The notes: generated from the letters alone by a model not told the origin. A DNA stretch of 64,000 nucleotides from Azotobacter bryophylli (GCF_042643485.1 NZ_JBHRSJ010000030.1:86125-150124), one strand, 5' to 3'. Numbered from the stretch's first letter, positions 8,601 to 17,497 are shown. Numbers and translations: made by a program.

Positions 8601-9583
8601 GCGCGCGCCTACGCCGCGAGCCGCAGGCCTTCGAGCTGCTGCAAGCGCTGCTGCTGCTCGAGCGCGAACGCCCGCAGGCGACGCCGCTGGGCAGCGGCAG
8701 CGTGCCTGGCGCCGAGGCGCTGCGCCTGCGCGGCCCGCTGACGCCGCTGTTCGCCGCCAGCCAGGTGCAAAGTCTGGAGGACGGGGACGACGGGCGGCCA
8801 CTGCTGAGCACGCCGGTCTTCGGCCTCGGCGGGCCCGACGGGCCGCTGCCCTACGCCTACCAGGAATGGCTGCAGCAACAAGCCCGGCAGAAGGACCATG
8901 CCCCCGCCGAGTTCCTCGACCTGTTCCAGCACCGCCTGCTCAGCCTGCTCTACCGCACTCTGCGCAAGCACCGCATCGCCCTGGGCTTCGACGCCCCGCA
9001 GAGCACGCCGGTGCACGACCAGCTGCGCGCCTTCGCCGGCCTGCTGCCGCAGGGACTGCGCGAGCGCCAGGCCCTGCCGGACGCGGCGATCCTCGCCCGC
9101 AGCACGCTGTTCGCCGGCGGCCGGCGCTCGCTGGCCGGCTTTGCCGCCATCGCCCGCCACCATTTCCGCCTACCGGTGCAGGCCGAAGCCTACCAAGGGG
9201 CCTGGCGACCGATCCCGACGGCCAGCCGCAGCGTACTCGGCCATGGCCGTCGCAACCTGCGCCTGGGCCGGGACGCCGTGGCCGGCACCCGGGTCTGGGA
9301 CGAACATGCCGGCATCCGCCTGATCCTCGGCCCGCTGGAGCCGGAACAGGCCGAGCCGTTCCTGCCGGGCGGCGAAGCCCACCGGCAACTCGCCGGCCTG
9401 GCCGCCCTCTACTTCGGCCCGGACCTGGACTGCGCGCTGCGCCTGCTGGTCAAGGGCGCCCGGCCGCTGGCGCTGGACCGCCGCGCGCCGCCGCGACTCA
9501 ACTGGAGCGGCGGACTGCACCGACAGGCCGACAGCGATATCCGCCGCCTCGATACCCGCCTGTACCACACGGAGGTCGCCTGA
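8564..9583 (+). CDS. tssG: TssG baseplate wedge protein
   Basis: A 339-residue TssG (VasB/ImpH family) baseplate wedge protein. 'REPQAFELLQALLLLER' near residue 17, 'GPLTPLFAASQVQSLE' and 'LTPVFGLGG'-like 'STPVFGLGGPDGPLPYAY' are the family marks. Start ATG 8564 lies inside the tssF 3' end (37 nt overlap) and has AAGGAG 9 nt upstream. The frame is open well upstream of this point, but that part is a shadow of tssF. clpV begins directly after the stop. Confidence 0.94.
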   Translation: MAAARRNAALPLSARLRREPQAFELLQALLLLERERPQATPLGSGSVPGAEALRLRGPLTPLFAASQVQSLEDGDDGRPLLSTPVFGLGGPDGPLPYAYQEWLQQQARQKDHAPAEFLDLFQHRLLSLLYRTLRKHRIALGFDAPQSTPVHDQLRAFAGLLPQGLRERQALPDAAILARSTLFAGGRRSLAGFAAIARHHFRLPVQAEAYQGAWRPIPTASRSVLGHGRRNLRLGRDAVAGTRVWDEHAGIRLILGPLEPEQAEPFLPGGEAHRQLAGLAALYFGPDLDCALRLLVKGARPLALDRRAPPRLNWSGGLHRQADSDIRRLDTRLYHTEVA

Positions 9584-9584
9584 C

Positions 9585-12137
9585 ATGGAACTCGGCAGCC
9601 TGATCGGACGCCTCAACCCGGAATGTCGTCGAGCCCTGGAGCACGCCGCCCAGCGCTGCCTGCAGCGCACCCACCACTACGTGGAAATCGAGCACCTGCT
9701 GCTGGAGCTGCTGGATGTCGAGGGTGGCGACTTCGCCCATCTGCTGCCGCGCTTCGGCCTGGAGCGCGACGCCGTGGCCAGCGAGATCAACTGCGCGCTG
9801 GAGCTGTTCCGGGCCGGTAACACCCGTACCCCGGCGCTCTCCGCGCAGACCGTCGGCCTGCTCGAAGATGCCGTGGTGCAGGCCAGCCTGCTCGGCCAGG
9901 ACAGCATCCGCTCCGGGCTCCTGCTGCTGGCCCTGCTCGACCGCGAGGAACGCCGCAGCCTGCTGCTGAACAGCGCCTCGTCGCTGCTGCGCATCCCGCG
10001 CGAGGCGCTGCGCCAGAATCTGGCCGAGTGGACTCAAAGCTCCCGCGAGCAGCCGGCCGCCGCGCGCGCAGCGACGAAAGGCAAAGCCGAGCGGCCGGGC
10101 CCGCGCGACGAGATCCTCGACCAGTACACCCAGGACCTCACCGCCGACGCCCGCGCCGGACGCATCGACCCCATCGTCGGCCGCGACGGCGAGATCCGCC
10201 AGTGCGTCGACATCCTCCTGCGCCGCCGGCAGAACAACCCGATCCTGGTCGGCGCGCCGGGCGTCGGCAAGACTGCGGTGGTCGAGGGCCTGGCCTTGCG
10301 CATCGCCTCCGGCGAAGTACCGCCGTCGCTGCAGGATGTGATCCTGCGGGTGCTCGACCTCGGCCTGCTGCAGGCCGGCGCCGGGGTCAAGGGCGAGTTC
10401 GAGCAGCGCCTCAAGGGGGTGATCGACGCCGTGCGCAACAGCGAGCAGCCGATCATCCTGTTCATCGACGAGGCCCACACCCTGATCGGCGCCGGCGGCA
10501 GCGAGGGCGGCAGCGACGCCGCCAACCTGCTCAAGCCGGCCCTGGCCCGCGGAGAGCTGCGCACCCTGGCGGCCACCACCTGGCTGGAATACAAGAAGTA
10601 CTTCGAGAAGGACCCGGCCCTGGCCCGGCGCTTCCAGCTGGTGCAGGTCGAGGAGCCGGACGAGGCCACCGCCGTGGAGATGCTGCGCGGCGTCGCCGCC
10701 AAGCTGGAACAGCATCACGGCGTGCAGGTGCTGGACGCGGCCATCCAGGACGCGGTGAAGCTCTCGCACCGCTACATCTCCGGCCGCCAGTTGCCGGACA
10801 AGGCCATCAGCGTGCTGGACACCGCCTGCGCCCGCGTCGCCCTCGGCCAGCACGACGTGCCGCCGCCGCTGGAGAGCCTGCGCCACCGCGAGCTGGCGCT
10901 GGAGGAAGAGCTGCGACGCCTGCGCCGCGAGCAGGCTACCGGTCTCGACCACCGCGAGCGCATCACCGCCCTGGAGGACGAGTCGACCGGCAACGCCGCG
11001 ACGATCCGCGAGCTGGAAAGCCGCTGGCAGGAAGAGCGCCAGGCCGTGCGTGCCCTGCTGGAGACCCGCCGGGAACTGCTCGCCCTGAGCGACGGTGCCG
11101 ATGCCCGCCATCCCGACGAGGAGCTCGACGGGCGCATCGACCACCTGGCCGCCGAGCTGCTGCGCCTGGAAGCCGGCCTGGAAGCCATTCGCCAGGACGA
11201 CCCGCTGGTCCCGGAACAGGTGGACTCCAAGGCCGTGGCCGCGGTGATCGCCGGCTGGACCGGCATTCCGGTCGGCAAGATGCTCGCCGACGAGGCCCAC
11301 GCCATCCGCACCCTAGCCCAGCGCATGGGCCAGCGGGTGATGGGCCAGGACGCGGCGCTCGCCACCATCGCCCAGCGCATCCAGGCCTACCGCGCCGGCC
11401 TCACCGACCCGGCTAAACCGGTGGGCGTGTTTCTGCTGGTCGGCCCCACCGGCGTCGGCAAGACCGAGACCGCCTACGCCCTGGCCGACGCCCTCTACGG
11501 CGGCGAACGTAACCTCATCAGCATCAACCTCTCCGAGTATCAGGAGGCCCACACCGTCAGCCAGCTCAAGGGCGCCCCGCCCGGCTACGTCGGCTACGGC
11601 TCGGGCGGCGTGCTCACCGAAGCGGTGCGTCGCCGGCCCTACTCCGTGGTGCTGCTGGACGAGATCGAAAAGGCCCACTCCGATGTGCTGGAAGCCTTCT
11701 ACAACGTCTTCGACAAGGGCGTGATGGAAGACGGCACCGGCCTGGTGGTGGACTTCAAGAACACCGTGATGCTCGCCACCAGCAACGTCGGTGCCGAACT
11801 GGTGCTGGACACCCCCACCGACCAGCTCGGCAGCGACGCCTTCAACGAACGCCTGCGCAAGGTGCTGCTACAGGCCTTCCGCCCCGCCTTCCTCGCCCGC
11901 ATGACCATCGTGCCCTACCGCCCGTTGGACGAAACCACGCTGGAAGGCATCGTCCTGGCCAAGCTGGAAAAACTGCGGGAGCGCTACAAGGCCGCCACCG
12001 GCAAGCAGTTCGATTTCGATCCGGCAATCGTCAAGGCCGTTCTCGCCAGGTGCAGCTCGGCGGGGGCGAGAGATATCGAGAATGTGCTGATGGCACAGGT
12101 GACGGGGAAGTTGGCGGAGTGGGTGTTGGAAACCTAA
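9585..12137 (+). CDS. clpV: ClpV (TssH) AAA+ ATPase recycling the contracted sheath
   Basis: An 850-residue ClpV-type AAA+ ATPase that disassembles contracted TssB/TssC sheaths. It has a Clp N-domain, a first AAA domain with Walker A GAPGVGKT (residues 223-230) and Walker B 'ILFIDEAHTL', a middle coiled segment, and a second AAA domain with Walker A GPTGVGKT (620-627) and 'VVLLDEIEKAH'. Both ATP sites look intact. The C-terminal end 'RDIENVLMAQVTGKLAEWVL' is typical. It ends just before a sharp drop in G+C content, so it is the last conserved structural gene of the rightward unit. Confidence 0.97.
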   Translation: MELGSLIGRLNPECRRALEHAAQRCLQRTHHYVEIEHLLLELLDVEGGDFAHLLPRFGLERDAVASEINCALELFRAGNTRTPALSAQTVGLLEDAVVQASLLGQDSIRSGLLLLALLDREERRSLLLNSASSLLRIPREALRQNLAEWTQSSREQPAAARAATKGKAERPGPRDEILDQYTQDLTADARAGRIDPIVGRDGEIRQCVDILLRRRQNNPILVGAPGVGKTAVVEGLALRIASGEVPPSLQDVILRVLDLGLLQAGAGVKGEFEQRLKGVIDAVRNSEQPIILFIDEAHTLIGAGGSEGGSDAANLLKPALARGELRTLAATTWLEYKKYFEKDPALARRFQLVQVEEPDEATAVEMLRGVAAKLEQHHGVQVLDAAIQDAVKLSHRYISGRQLPDKAISVLDTACARVALGQHDVPPPLESLRHRELALEEELRRLRREQATGLDHRERITALEDESTGNAATIRELESRWQEERQAVRALLETRRELLALSDGADARHPDEELDGRIDHLAAELLRLEAGLEAIRQDDPLVPEQVDSKAVAAVIAGWTGIPVGKMLADEAHAIRTLAQRMGQRVMGQDAALATIAQRIQAYRAGLTDPAKPVGVFLLVGPTGVGKTETAYALADALYGGERNLISINLSEYQEAHTVSQLKGAPPGYVGYGSGGVLTEAVRRRPYSVVLLDEIEKAHSDVLEAFYNVFDKGVMEDGTGLVVDFKNTVMLATSNVGAELVLDTPTDQLGSDAFNERLRKVLLQAFRPAFLARMTIVPYRPLDETTLEGIVLAKLEKLRERYKAATGKQFDFDPAIVKAVLARCSSAGARDIENVLMAQVTGKLAEWVLET

Positions 12138-12527
12138 ACCTACATTTGACCATCGCCTTAGAAACCTATGCACAAATAACTTAAACCAATTTTGCTCACT
12201 AGTTGAACGAAGGAGAAATAGAAACCTGCATGAAGCTTTATTACCCACACTGCGACTTAAAGCAAGCAATCATCCAAAAAATGGAGGCAGATTAACTGAC
12301 ATCATCACCAAGCAAAAATAAATACCCATTTTGATTAACAGCAATTCCTTAACACTCTCAAGCTTGCCTCCTAGCGAAAGCTAAACAACTTCAAAGCCAT
12401 GACTATATATTTGAAATCACCACTAGCACGAATCATGATGAAATCAATGGGATTACTACCCCGGCACGCGTAGAGCTTGAGAATTAGAACTAACTAAGCG
12501 ATCCATATCAAGAAGGAAGCTGCCTCC
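12138..12527. other. AT-rich intergenic stretch between clpV and the first cargo gene
   Basis: About 390 bases with no open frame I can defend and a base composition visibly poorer in G+C than the T6SS genes. The heptamer GAAACCT occurs three times near its left end (around 12130, 12160 and 12221), but spacing is irregular and I assign no function. It marks the left edge of an apparently acquired segment that continues to vgrG. Confidence 0.5.
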
Positions 12528-13328
12528 ATGGGCCTGAGAAACAAGCTGCAAGCACTTGAAGATTCGATTGGCAGAATGTTATTAATCTGCGATATTCTGG
12601 AGGGAAAAGCCCCCCTATCGGTCAACGAAAAATTCGTTCTCGATTACATGAACAGCCAGGCAAATAATCTCGTTGCAACATCGCTAGGGCAAATCGAACA
12701 GGTCGAGCAATATTATAGATATGCCATCGGCAAGAACCAGAATCCTATCCAACCCAAGGGTGTGGCAGATATTGTTCTCACCGATAAAGCGATCCAGCAG
12801 AAAGTCACTGTGGCCGATAATCCAGCGGAAGTAAAAAAGGCTTTATATAAGGCAATGAAGCAGCTCGCCGGAGATTTCGGCGAACGTGTCGGAGACCGTC
12901 GAAGGGCGATTCAGCTCTATATATATTCGGAAGAAAATCCATGGCCATTCGACCACCTGCACGTCCCGACACTGTCAAACATTAAGGCCGCAGTCGAGTC
13001 TGCTGTATCGGATGCCACAGCGGCTGCCATCAACAAGGCTACTAGCAATTCTACCTTGCTTCCCTATTTACAAGGAAATCGCCCTGCTAGCTTCCTAGCT
13101 GTCGTCACGCAAAGCCAGACAAGCAGTCGCCTTTACAGCAGCATGGGGAACGGATTTGCCGAAACTAATACCATCGAAGTGAAGGTGCGCTGGCTGAACG
13201 GCAAATTGGTAACCGACAACCACCTCGTAAAAGCACTGTACGGTTTAAAGTTACGGACGCATCTCAACACCCCAACTAGCGTACAGTCTAATTCTACCAA
13301 GGCCTACTGGGAAAACGATGAGTATTGA
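12528..13328 (+). CDS. Uncharacterised AT-rich gene in T6SS cargo position; possible nuclease-like effector
   Basis: A 266-residue soluble protein with no signal peptide or membrane helix; I do not recognise the family. G+C is about 40% in 12541-12600 (24 of 60 by hand count) against well over 60% in clpV, suggesting transfer. AAGGAAG lies about 8 nt before ATG 12528. Residues 78-93 read 'GVADIVLTDKAIQQKV': an aspartate (D81), then Q90-x-K92 in a predicted strand, followed by an amphipathic helix and the strand 'AIQLYIYSEENPW'. This resembles a variant D-(E/Q)xK core of PD-(D/E)XK nucleases, but that is inference from pattern only. The position between clpV and vgrG fits an effector or a VgrG-loading partner. 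Confidence 0.7.
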   Translation: MGLRNKLQALEDSIGRMLLICDILEGKAPLSVNEKFVLDYMNSQANNLVATSLGQIEQVEQYYRYAIGKNQNPIQPKGVADIVLTDKAIQQKVTVADNPAEVKKALYKAMKQLAGDFGERVGDRRRAIQLYIYSEENPWPFDHLHVPTLSNIKAAVESAVSDATAAAINKATSNSTLLPYLQGNRPASFLAVVTQSQTSSRLYSSMGNGFAETNTIEVKVRWLNGKLVTDNHLVKALYGLKLRTHLNTPTSVQSNSTKAYWENDEY

Positions 13329-13569
13329 AATCTTAGAATTGGAAACAGTCATTATCGAAGCCCGAAGAAGGGCATACACCAAAACGCCACCACCACTTCA
13401 ATTCCAGCAACGCCCCATGATGCAAAAAAACTAATTTATTTACCAACACCCTCACCTACCAAACAATATATCCACCTCTTTTTTCGCTGCTCTTTTCGCC
13501 CTTACTTTAACAAAAACACCCAACAGACGCTAAGTTTACCATGAAATCTAATAGTACGGATTCCACCAG

Positions 13570-14310
13570 ATGAGCATAATTTACAACCAAGGGTTAGATA
13601 ACTTCATCTCAAACGGCAGCCGCCCAAGCGGACACCTTAACATTTCCACACTTGCCAACATTGTACTGGATATCATCAACAAGCAGCCTTTGAATGAAGC
13701 CGAGCAGAACTTGCTTACTATTCTTGATCCATCGGGAAAAGGAAATTATTACCAGATTGCCAAAAAAATGAAGGCAAAAAATTTTTTATCAACATATGGT
13801 TATGCCATATGCCATAAAATCCCCTACGCAGGTATTGAGCGATGCATGTTAGCTCTGGCCAATGCAAACCCTCCCAAGACTGACGCCGCTTGGACCAATT
13901 TATTCAATCTAGTATGCGGCCTCAATGGCGTTGGTTATTCAGGTTATGCGACCTCCACGATCAGCAGCATTCAGAGTGACCTGTCGCAGAAATCTAGCAA
14001 ACCGAACGCCGCTGCGGAATTTAATAGTATTCTCAACGAATTCGACAAGGCGGATGACAACCTATATCTAGGCTTTTCTCAGACCAACTCAAGCATTAGC
14101 GACAGAATCGATAAACACTATGACGTCGTTACACCAGGAAATAACCCTGTCGCCGCAACACCTCGAGGGGGGAATCTGGAAGACCTTCTAAACAAACTCG
14201 AAACAAGCCTTAAACTACCAACAACAAAGCCGGTTCAAGTAACGACCAAGGGTATTAAATGGGAGGAAAGCAGTTGCGTGGACGGAATCGGCTGGCTGGT
14301 AGTTGTCTGA
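13570..14310 (+). CDS. Uncharacterised AT-rich gene between clpV and vgrG; possible immunity or second cargo protein
   Basis: A 246-residue protein with no signal peptide, membrane helix or motif I recognise. It lies 241 nt after the first AT-rich gene and 232 nt before vgrG, and shares their low G+C. Residues 29-52 ('NIVLDIINKQPLNEAEQNLL') faintly resemble residues 18-38 of the upstream protein ('LLICDILEGKAPLSVNEKFVL'), hinting at a shared helical module. It could be the partner immunity protein or a second effector. The C-terminus is hydrophobic ('GIGWLVVV'). Function is unassigned. Confidence 0.68.
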   Translation: MSIIYNQGLDNFISNGSRPSGHLNISTLANIVLDIINKQPLNEAEQNLLTILDPSGKGNYYQIAKKMKAKNFLSTYGYAICHKIPYAGIERCMLALANANPPKTDAAWTNLFNLVCGLNGVGYSGYATSTISSIQSDLSQKSSKPNAAAEFNSILNEFDKADDNLYLGFSQTNSSISDRIDKHYDVVTPGNNPVAATPRGGNLEDLLNKLETSLKLPTTKPVQVTTKGIKWEESSCVDGIGWLVVV

Positions 14311-14542
14311 CTCTCACCTCAAGAACGACTAAACGCGAGACAGCTAGAAAAACCGCTGACGAAAAGCTAGAAACGCTCTCTTTCCATAGTTCGATCGGCA
14401 ATTAATGGACTTACTGCACATAGAAATCTAAAGAGTCAATATAACGGAGCATTACCCTCAAGCACATCCTCAGAAAATCCATATTAAGCATCTGCCGATG
14501 TATTCTGACCATACCCCCAAACTAGGCTGAACGAGGTTCCTG

Positions 14543-16531
14543 ATGCCCCGCCCCACCGACACCAACAGCAGCCTATCCCTCAGCGCCCCCGCACTGGCTG
14601 ATCTTTACCCTCAGGTGCTTTCCGGTGACGAGGCATTGAACGAGCTGGGCAGCCTCACCCTCAACGGCAACAGCGCCACCGCCCTCACCCTCCCCGATGC
14701 CATTGCCACCCACGTCACCCTCACCCTCACCCTCTACAACGACGCCAACCGGCGCCCCCTCGACGCCCTGGTCGCCGAGATCCGCCAGCTCCCCGCCGAT
14801 GCCACCGCCGACCGCTACCAGGTGGTCCTTCGTCCCTGGCTCTGGTGGCTGACACTGGCCAGCAACAACCGGGTATTCCAGAACCTTTCCACCAGCGACA
14901 TCGTCACCACGATTTTCAAGGCCCACGGCTTCACCGACTTCAAGCTGTCGCTCTCCGGCAGCTACCAGCCGCGCGAGTACTGCGTGCAGTACGGCGAGAC
15001 CGATTTCGCCTTCGTCTCGCGGTTGCTGGAGGAGGAAGGGATCTTCTGGTTCTTCACCCACGAGGACGGCAAGCACACCCTGGTGCTGGGCGACAGCAGC
15101 GATGCCTTCGTGCAGATCCCCAACGGGCCGAAGGTGCCCTACCTGGGCCAGGGCGTCGGCGTGCGTGAGCTGCATGGCATCCGCTCGGCGCAGTACAGCG
15201 TGCAGGCGGTGAGCGGGGTGTACAGCGCCACGGACTACGCCTTCACCACCCCCACCACCTCGCTCTACAGCAAGGCCGAGGCGCTGGCCGGGCCGCTGTC
15301 GATGTACGAGCACCCGGGCGGCTACATCGCCAAGGCGCGGGGCGATGCGTTGACCAAACAGCGCGTAGACGGGCTGCGCAGCCAGGAGAAGCGCCTGATC
15401 GGCGAGAGCGACTGCCGCTGGCTGGTGCCCGGCCACTGGTTCACCCTCACCGGGCATGACGACGCCAGCCTCAACATCGACTGGGTGGTGACCTCCGTCA
15501 CCCATGACGCCAGCCACGAGCACTACCGTAACCGCTTCGAGGCCATCCCCAAGGCCACCGCCTACCGCCCGCCACGGGTCACGCCCAAGCCGCGCATGCA
15601 CACCCAGACCGCGCAGGTGGTGGGCAAGGCCGGCGAGGAGATCTGGACCGACCAGTACGGCCGCATCAAGATCCAGTTCCCCTGGGACCGTGACGGCAAG
15701 AACGACGAGACCTCGTCCTGCTGGGTGCGCGTGGTGCTGCCCTGGAGCGGCAAGGGCTTCGGCATGCAGTTCATCCCGCGTATCGGCCAGGAGGTGATCG
15801 TCACCTTCATCGACGGCGACCCGGACCGCCCGCTGGTCACCGGCTGCGTCTACAACGGCGACAACACCCTGCCCTATGCGCTACCGGACAACCAGACCCA
15901 GTCCGGCATCAAGACCAATTCCTCCAAGGGCGGCGGCGGGTTCAACGAGCTGCGTTTCGAGGACAAGAAGGACGCCGAGGAGGTCTTCCTCCAGGCGCAG
16001 AAGGACCTGAAGGTGAACGTGCTCAACGACAGCACTGCCGCCATCGGCCACGACGAGACCCTCACGGTGCAGAACGCCCGCACCCGCACGGTGAAGGAAG
16101 GCGACGAGACCATCACCCTGGAGAAGGGCAAGCGCACGGTGACCATCCAGACCGGCAGCGATACCCTCGACGTGAAGGACAGCCGCACCGTCACCGTCGG
16201 TGCCGACCAGACCCACAGCACCGGCGGCAACTACAACCACAAGGTCAGCGGCAACTACGAGCTCACGGTGGACGGCAACCTGACCATCAAGGTGAGCGGC
16301 ACCCTGACCCTGCAGAGCGGTGGCGACTTCACCGCCAAGAGCGACCTGTCTCTGAGCCATCTGGCCGGCACCTCGATCACCCAGAAGGCCGGCACTTCGC
16401 TGGAGAACAAGGCCGGCACCACCCTGACCAACGACGCCGGCGTCAGCCTGACCAGCAAGGCCGGCGCCGAGCAGACGGTGGATGGGGGCGGCATGCTGAC
16501 CATCAAGGGTGGCCTGATCAAGGTCAACTGA
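14543..16531 (+). CDS. vgrG: VgrG (TssI) spike protein
   Basis: A 662-residue VgrG, the trimeric tip of the T6SS tube. The gp27-like half runs to about residue 350 and includes 'CVQYGETDFAFVSRLLEEEGIFWFF' split by strands. The gp5 OB-fold is marked by 'EIWTDQYGRIKIQFPWDRDG' near residue 370. After 'SSKGGGGFNELRFEDKKD' comes a beta-helical needle with repeats of the type 'KAGTSLEN/KAGTTLTN/DAGVSLTS'. The protein ends at the needle, so it carries no fused toxin domain and probably delivers separately encoded cargo. GAGG lies 7 nt before ATG 14543. G+C returns to the high background here. Confidence 0.97.
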   Translation: MPRPTDTNSSLSLSAPALADLYPQVLSGDEALNELGSLTLNGNSATALTLPDAIATHVTLTLTLYNDANRRPLDALVAEIRQLPADATADRYQVVLRPWLWWLTLASNNRVFQNLSTSDIVTTIFKAHGFTDFKLSLSGSYQPREYCVQYGETDFAFVSRLLEEEGIFWFFTHEDGKHTLVLGDSSDAFVQIPNGPKVPYLGQGVGVRELHGIRSAQYSVQAVSGVYSATDYAFTTPTTSLYSKAEALAGPLSMYEHPGGYIAKARGDALTKQRVDGLRSQEKRLIGESDCRWLVPGHWFTLTGHDDASLNIDWVVTSVTHDASHEHYRNRFEAIPKATAYRPPRVTPKPRMHTQTAQVVGKAGEEIWTDQYGRIKIQFPWDRDGKNDETSSCWVRVVLPWSGKGFGMQFIPRIGQEVIVTFIDGDPDRPLVTGCVYNGDNTLPYALPDNQTQSGIKTNSSKGGGGFNELRFEDKKDAEEVFLQAQKDLKVNVLNDSTAAIGHDETLTVQNARTRTVKEGDETITLEKGKRTVTIQTGSDTLDVKDSRTVTVGADQTHSTGGNYNHKVSGNYELTVDGNLTIKVSGTLTLQSGGDFTAKSDLSLSHLAGTSITQKAGTSLENKAGTTLTNDAGVSLTSKAGAEQTVDGGGMLTIKGGLIKVN

Positions 16532-16540
16532 GGAATATCC

Positions 16541-17086
16541 ATGACCCCATCCGGCAAATTCGACCTCGCCCGCGGCGATAGCCACCTCTCCGGCACCCTA
16601 CTCGACGGCCGCCTCGAAGGCCCCTTGCGGATAGAGGACTCAGACCGGCCGCAAGCCAGCCTGACCTACCGCCGGGGCGAGCTGGAGGGTCCGCTGGTGC
16701 TCTACCATCCCAATGGCAAACCCGCCGCGCAGATGGTCTATGCCCAGGGCAGACTGCACGGCATCGCCACCTTCCATGCGCCGGAAGGCTGGCTACAGCG
16801 TAAGGCCGGCTATCGCCAGGGACAACTGCATGGTGAAGCGATCAACTACTTCGCCGATGGCAGTCCGGTGGAGGTCGAGCATTATCGGGACGGCGTGCGG
16901 GAGGGGCCGTACCGGCGCTTCCATGCCAACGGCCGGCTGGCACTGAGCGCCCAGTATCGCCAGGGTCGATTGCTGGAGCCGGCGCGGATGTACGCGGCGG
17001 ACGGCCGCCCGCTGGACGAGCAGGGTAAACCGCTTTCCCGGCTGAGCTGGTGGTGGCGGCGCTGGACGGAGCCCGACGAAGCCTGA
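16541..17086 (+). CDS. MORN-repeat / YwqK-type protein linked to vgrG
   Basis: A 181-residue protein built from at least five MORN-like repeats of the form 'Y..G.L.G......P.G' (for example 'RRGELEGPLVLYHPNGKPA', 'AQGRLHGIATFH', 'RQGQLHGEAINYFADG', 'RDGVREGPYRRFHANGR'). Such proteins are often annotated as YwqK-family antitoxins and occur beside vgrG genes, where they may act as adaptor or immunity proteins. It starts 9 nt after the vgrG stop, so the two are probably co-transcribed. No signal peptide is seen. Its role is inferred from position only. Confidence 0.8.
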   Translation: MTPSGKFDLARGDSHLSGTLLDGRLEGPLRIEDSDRPQASLTYRRGELEGPLVLYHPNGKPAAQMVYAQGRLHGIATFHAPEGWLQRKAGYRQGQLHGEAINYFADGSPVEVEHYRDGVREGPYRRFHANGRLALSAQYRQGRLLEPARMYAADGRPLDEQGKPLSRLSWWWRRWTEPDEA

Positions 17087-17101
17087 AGGCCTGCGGCAGG
17101 C

Positions 17102-17497
17102 TCAGGGAATCAGCATCTGCACCTGGCCCGGCGCGACGATCTTGATCACCCCACCCCAGTTGCACATCAGCGTGCCGTTGGCATCCAGTGCCGGCATATT
17201 GCCTAAGAGCACGGAGGGAGCACCGCCGGGAATCCAGGGCGTGGCCGTGGCGGGAATGCAGGGCATCGGCGTCAGTACGCCGGAGGCCGCCGCCGTCGCC
17301 GCCGCCACGGTCGGATTGGCCAGACTCTGGCACAGGCCGAAGGGCAGGACATTGACCAACGGGATATGGTCGGAAAGATTCGCCGCGGGAAGGTTGTTGG
17401 TCAGCGTGCGGTTGACCGGCAGAACGTTCAGCATCGACGGCGCTAGGCCGAAGCTGCACGTGAGGGTCGCGGTGCTGCAGACCTGGGGGCAGGACAT
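17102..17497 (-). CDS. DUF4280 (PAAR-like) protein at T6SS border
   Basis: A 131-residue small protein whose N-terminus 'VCSTATLTCSFGLAPSMLNVLP' and 'NRTLTN' follow the DUF4280 pattern. That family resembles PAAR proteins, which cap VgrG and help attach effectors. Five cysteines and repeated 'MPCIPATATPW' and 'LMCNWGGVIKI' segments fit the fold. It is on the minus strand, tail-to-tail with the MORN gene (15 nt between stops) and downstream of the PqiC-like gene, so it has its own transcription or shares that gene's. It is the rightmost gene I assign to the T6SS region. Confidence 0.8.
   Translation of the reverse strand: MSCPQVCSTATLTCSFGLAPSMLNVLPVNRTLTNNLPAANLSDHIPLVNVLPFGLCQSLANPTVAAATAAASGVLTPMPCIPATATPWIPGGAPSVLLGNMPALDANGTLMCNWGGVIKIVAPGQVQMLIP

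Noticed and set aside
6531..8801. 756-residue open frame antisense to tssE, tssF and tssG
   Set aside because: It spans three overlapping genes that have clear family signatures on the other strand.
9498..11300. 600-residue open frame antisense to clpV
   Set aside because: Shadow of the clpV coding frame; no start signal or domain.
12130..12240. GAAACCT repeats as a CRISPR or regulatory array
   Set aside because: Only three copies with irregular spacing and no conserved flanks.
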